DNA from: Bacteroidales bacterium
Lineage (GTDB): Bacteria > Bacteroidota > Bacteroidia > Bacteroidales > Tenuifilaceae
Length of the DNA stretch: 6,849 nucleotides
Reading direction: 5' to 3'
Assembly (NCBI GenBank): GCA_008933525.1
Contig: WBUV01000176.1
Span: forward strand, 1 to 6,849
Positions 5,756 through 6,849 of this stretch are shown in pieces (position 1 is the stretch's first letter; every line of letters starts with the position of its first letter). The position numbers were made by a program, and so were the translations under genes. The notes under the pieces were generated by a model. It made no database searches. It saw only the letters and a list, made by a program, of their open reading frames with translations, and had not been told where the DNA came from.

Positions 5756-6849
5756 ATGAGCATGGATAGGGTTATTGAACCGAAGAAAGGGCTAAAACGA
5801 AAACATATATACTGGGGAATAGTTGGTGTTGTTTTTATTGCTCTATTGGTGAAAGTGATTTTTGGAAGTAATTCGTCAGTCTATAGAATTGATGCTGAGC
5901 GGTTAACCCTTAGCACGGTTGAGGAAGGTTTCTTTAACGACTATATCACGGTGATTGGTAAGGTGGAGCCAATATCAACAATTTATCTCGATGCTGAAGA
6001 AGGCGGACGTGTCGATAAGTTGCTAATTGAGGAAGGTGCAATAGTAAAGAAAGGTGATGTGATCCTTCGTTTGGAGAATCGACAGTTATATCAGACCATT
6101 TTAAATAGCGAGGCTGCATTGGCGGAGAAGGAAAACTATTTACGAAATACCAAGATTAGTTTCGAAACAGAGTTAATTCAATCGAAACGCAACGTTTTAG
6201 ATAATGAGTACAGGCTGAATAGAAAGAAGAGGAGTTTTGAGCAAAACCAAGCACTGTTCAACGATGGTCTAATTTCCAAAGAGGATTACCTGCAAGCGAA
6301 GGAAGACTATGAGTATGAGCAAAAACTTTTGGAAATTAATAAGATAAAGTCAACAAACGATTCGCTTATGCGGGCAACCTCAATGATTACGTTGGAGCGA
6401 GACTTAGCCCAGATGCGCGAAATGCTAAAGTTAGTTCGTGAACGTATCGATAATTTAAATGTAAAAGCAACTGTCGATGGTCAACTTGGTATGCTCGATG
6501 CCGAGGTAGGTCAGTCCATATCGCAGGGGCAAAGAATTGGACAAGTAAACGTGCTTAGCAATTTTAAGGTAAATGCTAATATTGATGAGCACTATATTGA
6601 TAGGGTAAAACGCGATTTAGTTGGATTAATGGAACGCAACAATAAGATTTTTAGCATGGTAGTTAAAAAGGTTTATCCTGAAGTCCGTAGTGGACAGTTC
6701 CGTGTCGATTTGGTTTTCGATAGCGAAATGCCTGAAAATATTCGTACAGGACAAACCTACCACATTAAACTGGAGCTTGGAGAATCGGCAAAAGCTATAA
6801 TGATTCCCAGAGGTGCATTCTTCCAAAGCACTGGTGGACAATGGATATT
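5756..6849 (+). CDS. Periplasmic adaptor (MacA/HlyD-like), 3' end cut by window edge
   Basis: Membrane-fusion protein linking an inner-membrane transporter to the TolC-family channel. The frame stays open from 5756 to the window end (364 complete codons). It has a basic N-terminus and one membrane anchor at about 18-36. The first half of the lipoyl-like domain is at about 77-111 (EEGGRVDKLLIEEGAIVKKG). A long charged alpha-helical hairpin runs about 112-235, with its turn near FNDGLISKEDY (168-178). The second lipoyl half is at 237-271 (ATVDGQLGMLDAEVGQ), and beta-barrel sequence follows to about 345. MIPRGAF (349-355) begins the final membrane-proximal part; perhaps 50-70 residues are missing. 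An ATG at 5762 (MDRVIEPKK) is an equally good start and resembles relatives. Earlier ATGs at 5735 and 5746 run into stops. The gene follows the TolC-family gene by 20 bp with no terminator, so it is cotranscribed. The partner pump should be encoded just downstream. Confidence 0.92.
   Translation, partial: MSMDRVIEPKKGLKRKHIYWGIVGVVFIALLVKVIFGSNSSVYRIDAERLTLSTVEEGFFNDYITVIGKVEPISTIYLDAEEGGRVDKLLIEEGAIVKKGDVILRLENRQLYQTILNSEAALAEKENYLRNTKISFETELIQSKRNVLDNEYRLNRKKRSFEQNQALFNDGLISKEDYLQAKEDYEYEQKLLEINKIKSTNDSLMRATSMITLERDLAQMREMLKLVRERIDNLNVKATVDGQLGMLDAEVGQSISQGQRIGQVNVLSNFKVNANIDEHYIDRVKRDLVGLMERNNKIFSMVVKKVYPEVRSGQFRVDLVFDSEMPENIRTGQTYHIKLELGESAKAIMIPRGAFFQSTGGQWI

Noticed and set aside
5542..5763. 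Minus-strand open frames at 5542-5763 and 6626-6841
   Set aside because: They are antisense to the TolC-family and adaptor genes, whose coding signal is unbroken, and match no known family.
1..6849. CRISPR array, insertion sequence, phage, toxin-antitoxin or defence island
   Set aside because: No spaced direct repeats, transposase or integrase motifs, or defence-type domains were seen; genes are tightly packed housekeeping or regulatory families.

Overview
The window looks like chromosomal DNA of a Bacteroidota bacterium, probably Bacteroidales/Marinilabiliales-like. This is inferred from the moderate A+T content, start codons without Shine-Dalgarno sequences, a TAnnTTTG-type promoter box, and protein families whose sequence style (NtrC/NtrY-like pair, TolC protein, membrane-anchored adaptor) is typical of that phylum. 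No rRNA, tRNA, CRISPR array, transposase or other mobile element is visible. Species cannot be named from the sequence.

Layout. Left block (1-1526, plus strand): an arginine deiminase gene missing only its first few codons at the window edge, then a small two-helix YgaP-like membrane protein, closed by a hairpin terminator that serves both strands. Middle block (1527-4219, minus strand): a two-gene two-component system, with a sigma-54-activating NtrC-family response regulator first and a membrane histidine kinase second, joined by a 4-base ATGA overlap. Intergenic control region (4220-4400): two near-identical 17-bp palindromes in tandem, a candidate sigma-54 promoter facing right and a weaker candidate housekeeping promoter facing left. 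Right block (4401-6849, plus strand): a TolC-family outer-membrane channel and a MacA/HlyD-like periplasmic adaptor that runs off the right edge. The transporter itself should lie just beyond.

How the parts fit. The best reading is a self-contained, signal-responsive export module. The kinase, with almost no periplasmic loop, phosphorylates the regulator. The regulator binds the tandem TGTAAA-N5-TTTACA sites and drives a sigma-54 promoter in front of the TolC-adaptor operon, and may also influence its own divergent promoter. Protein family calls rest on visible motifs. The regulatory wiring is inferred from site geometry and gene order, and the exported substrate is unknown. Nothing here needs a wholly new biological system to explain it. 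The most informative part is the 181-bp control region.
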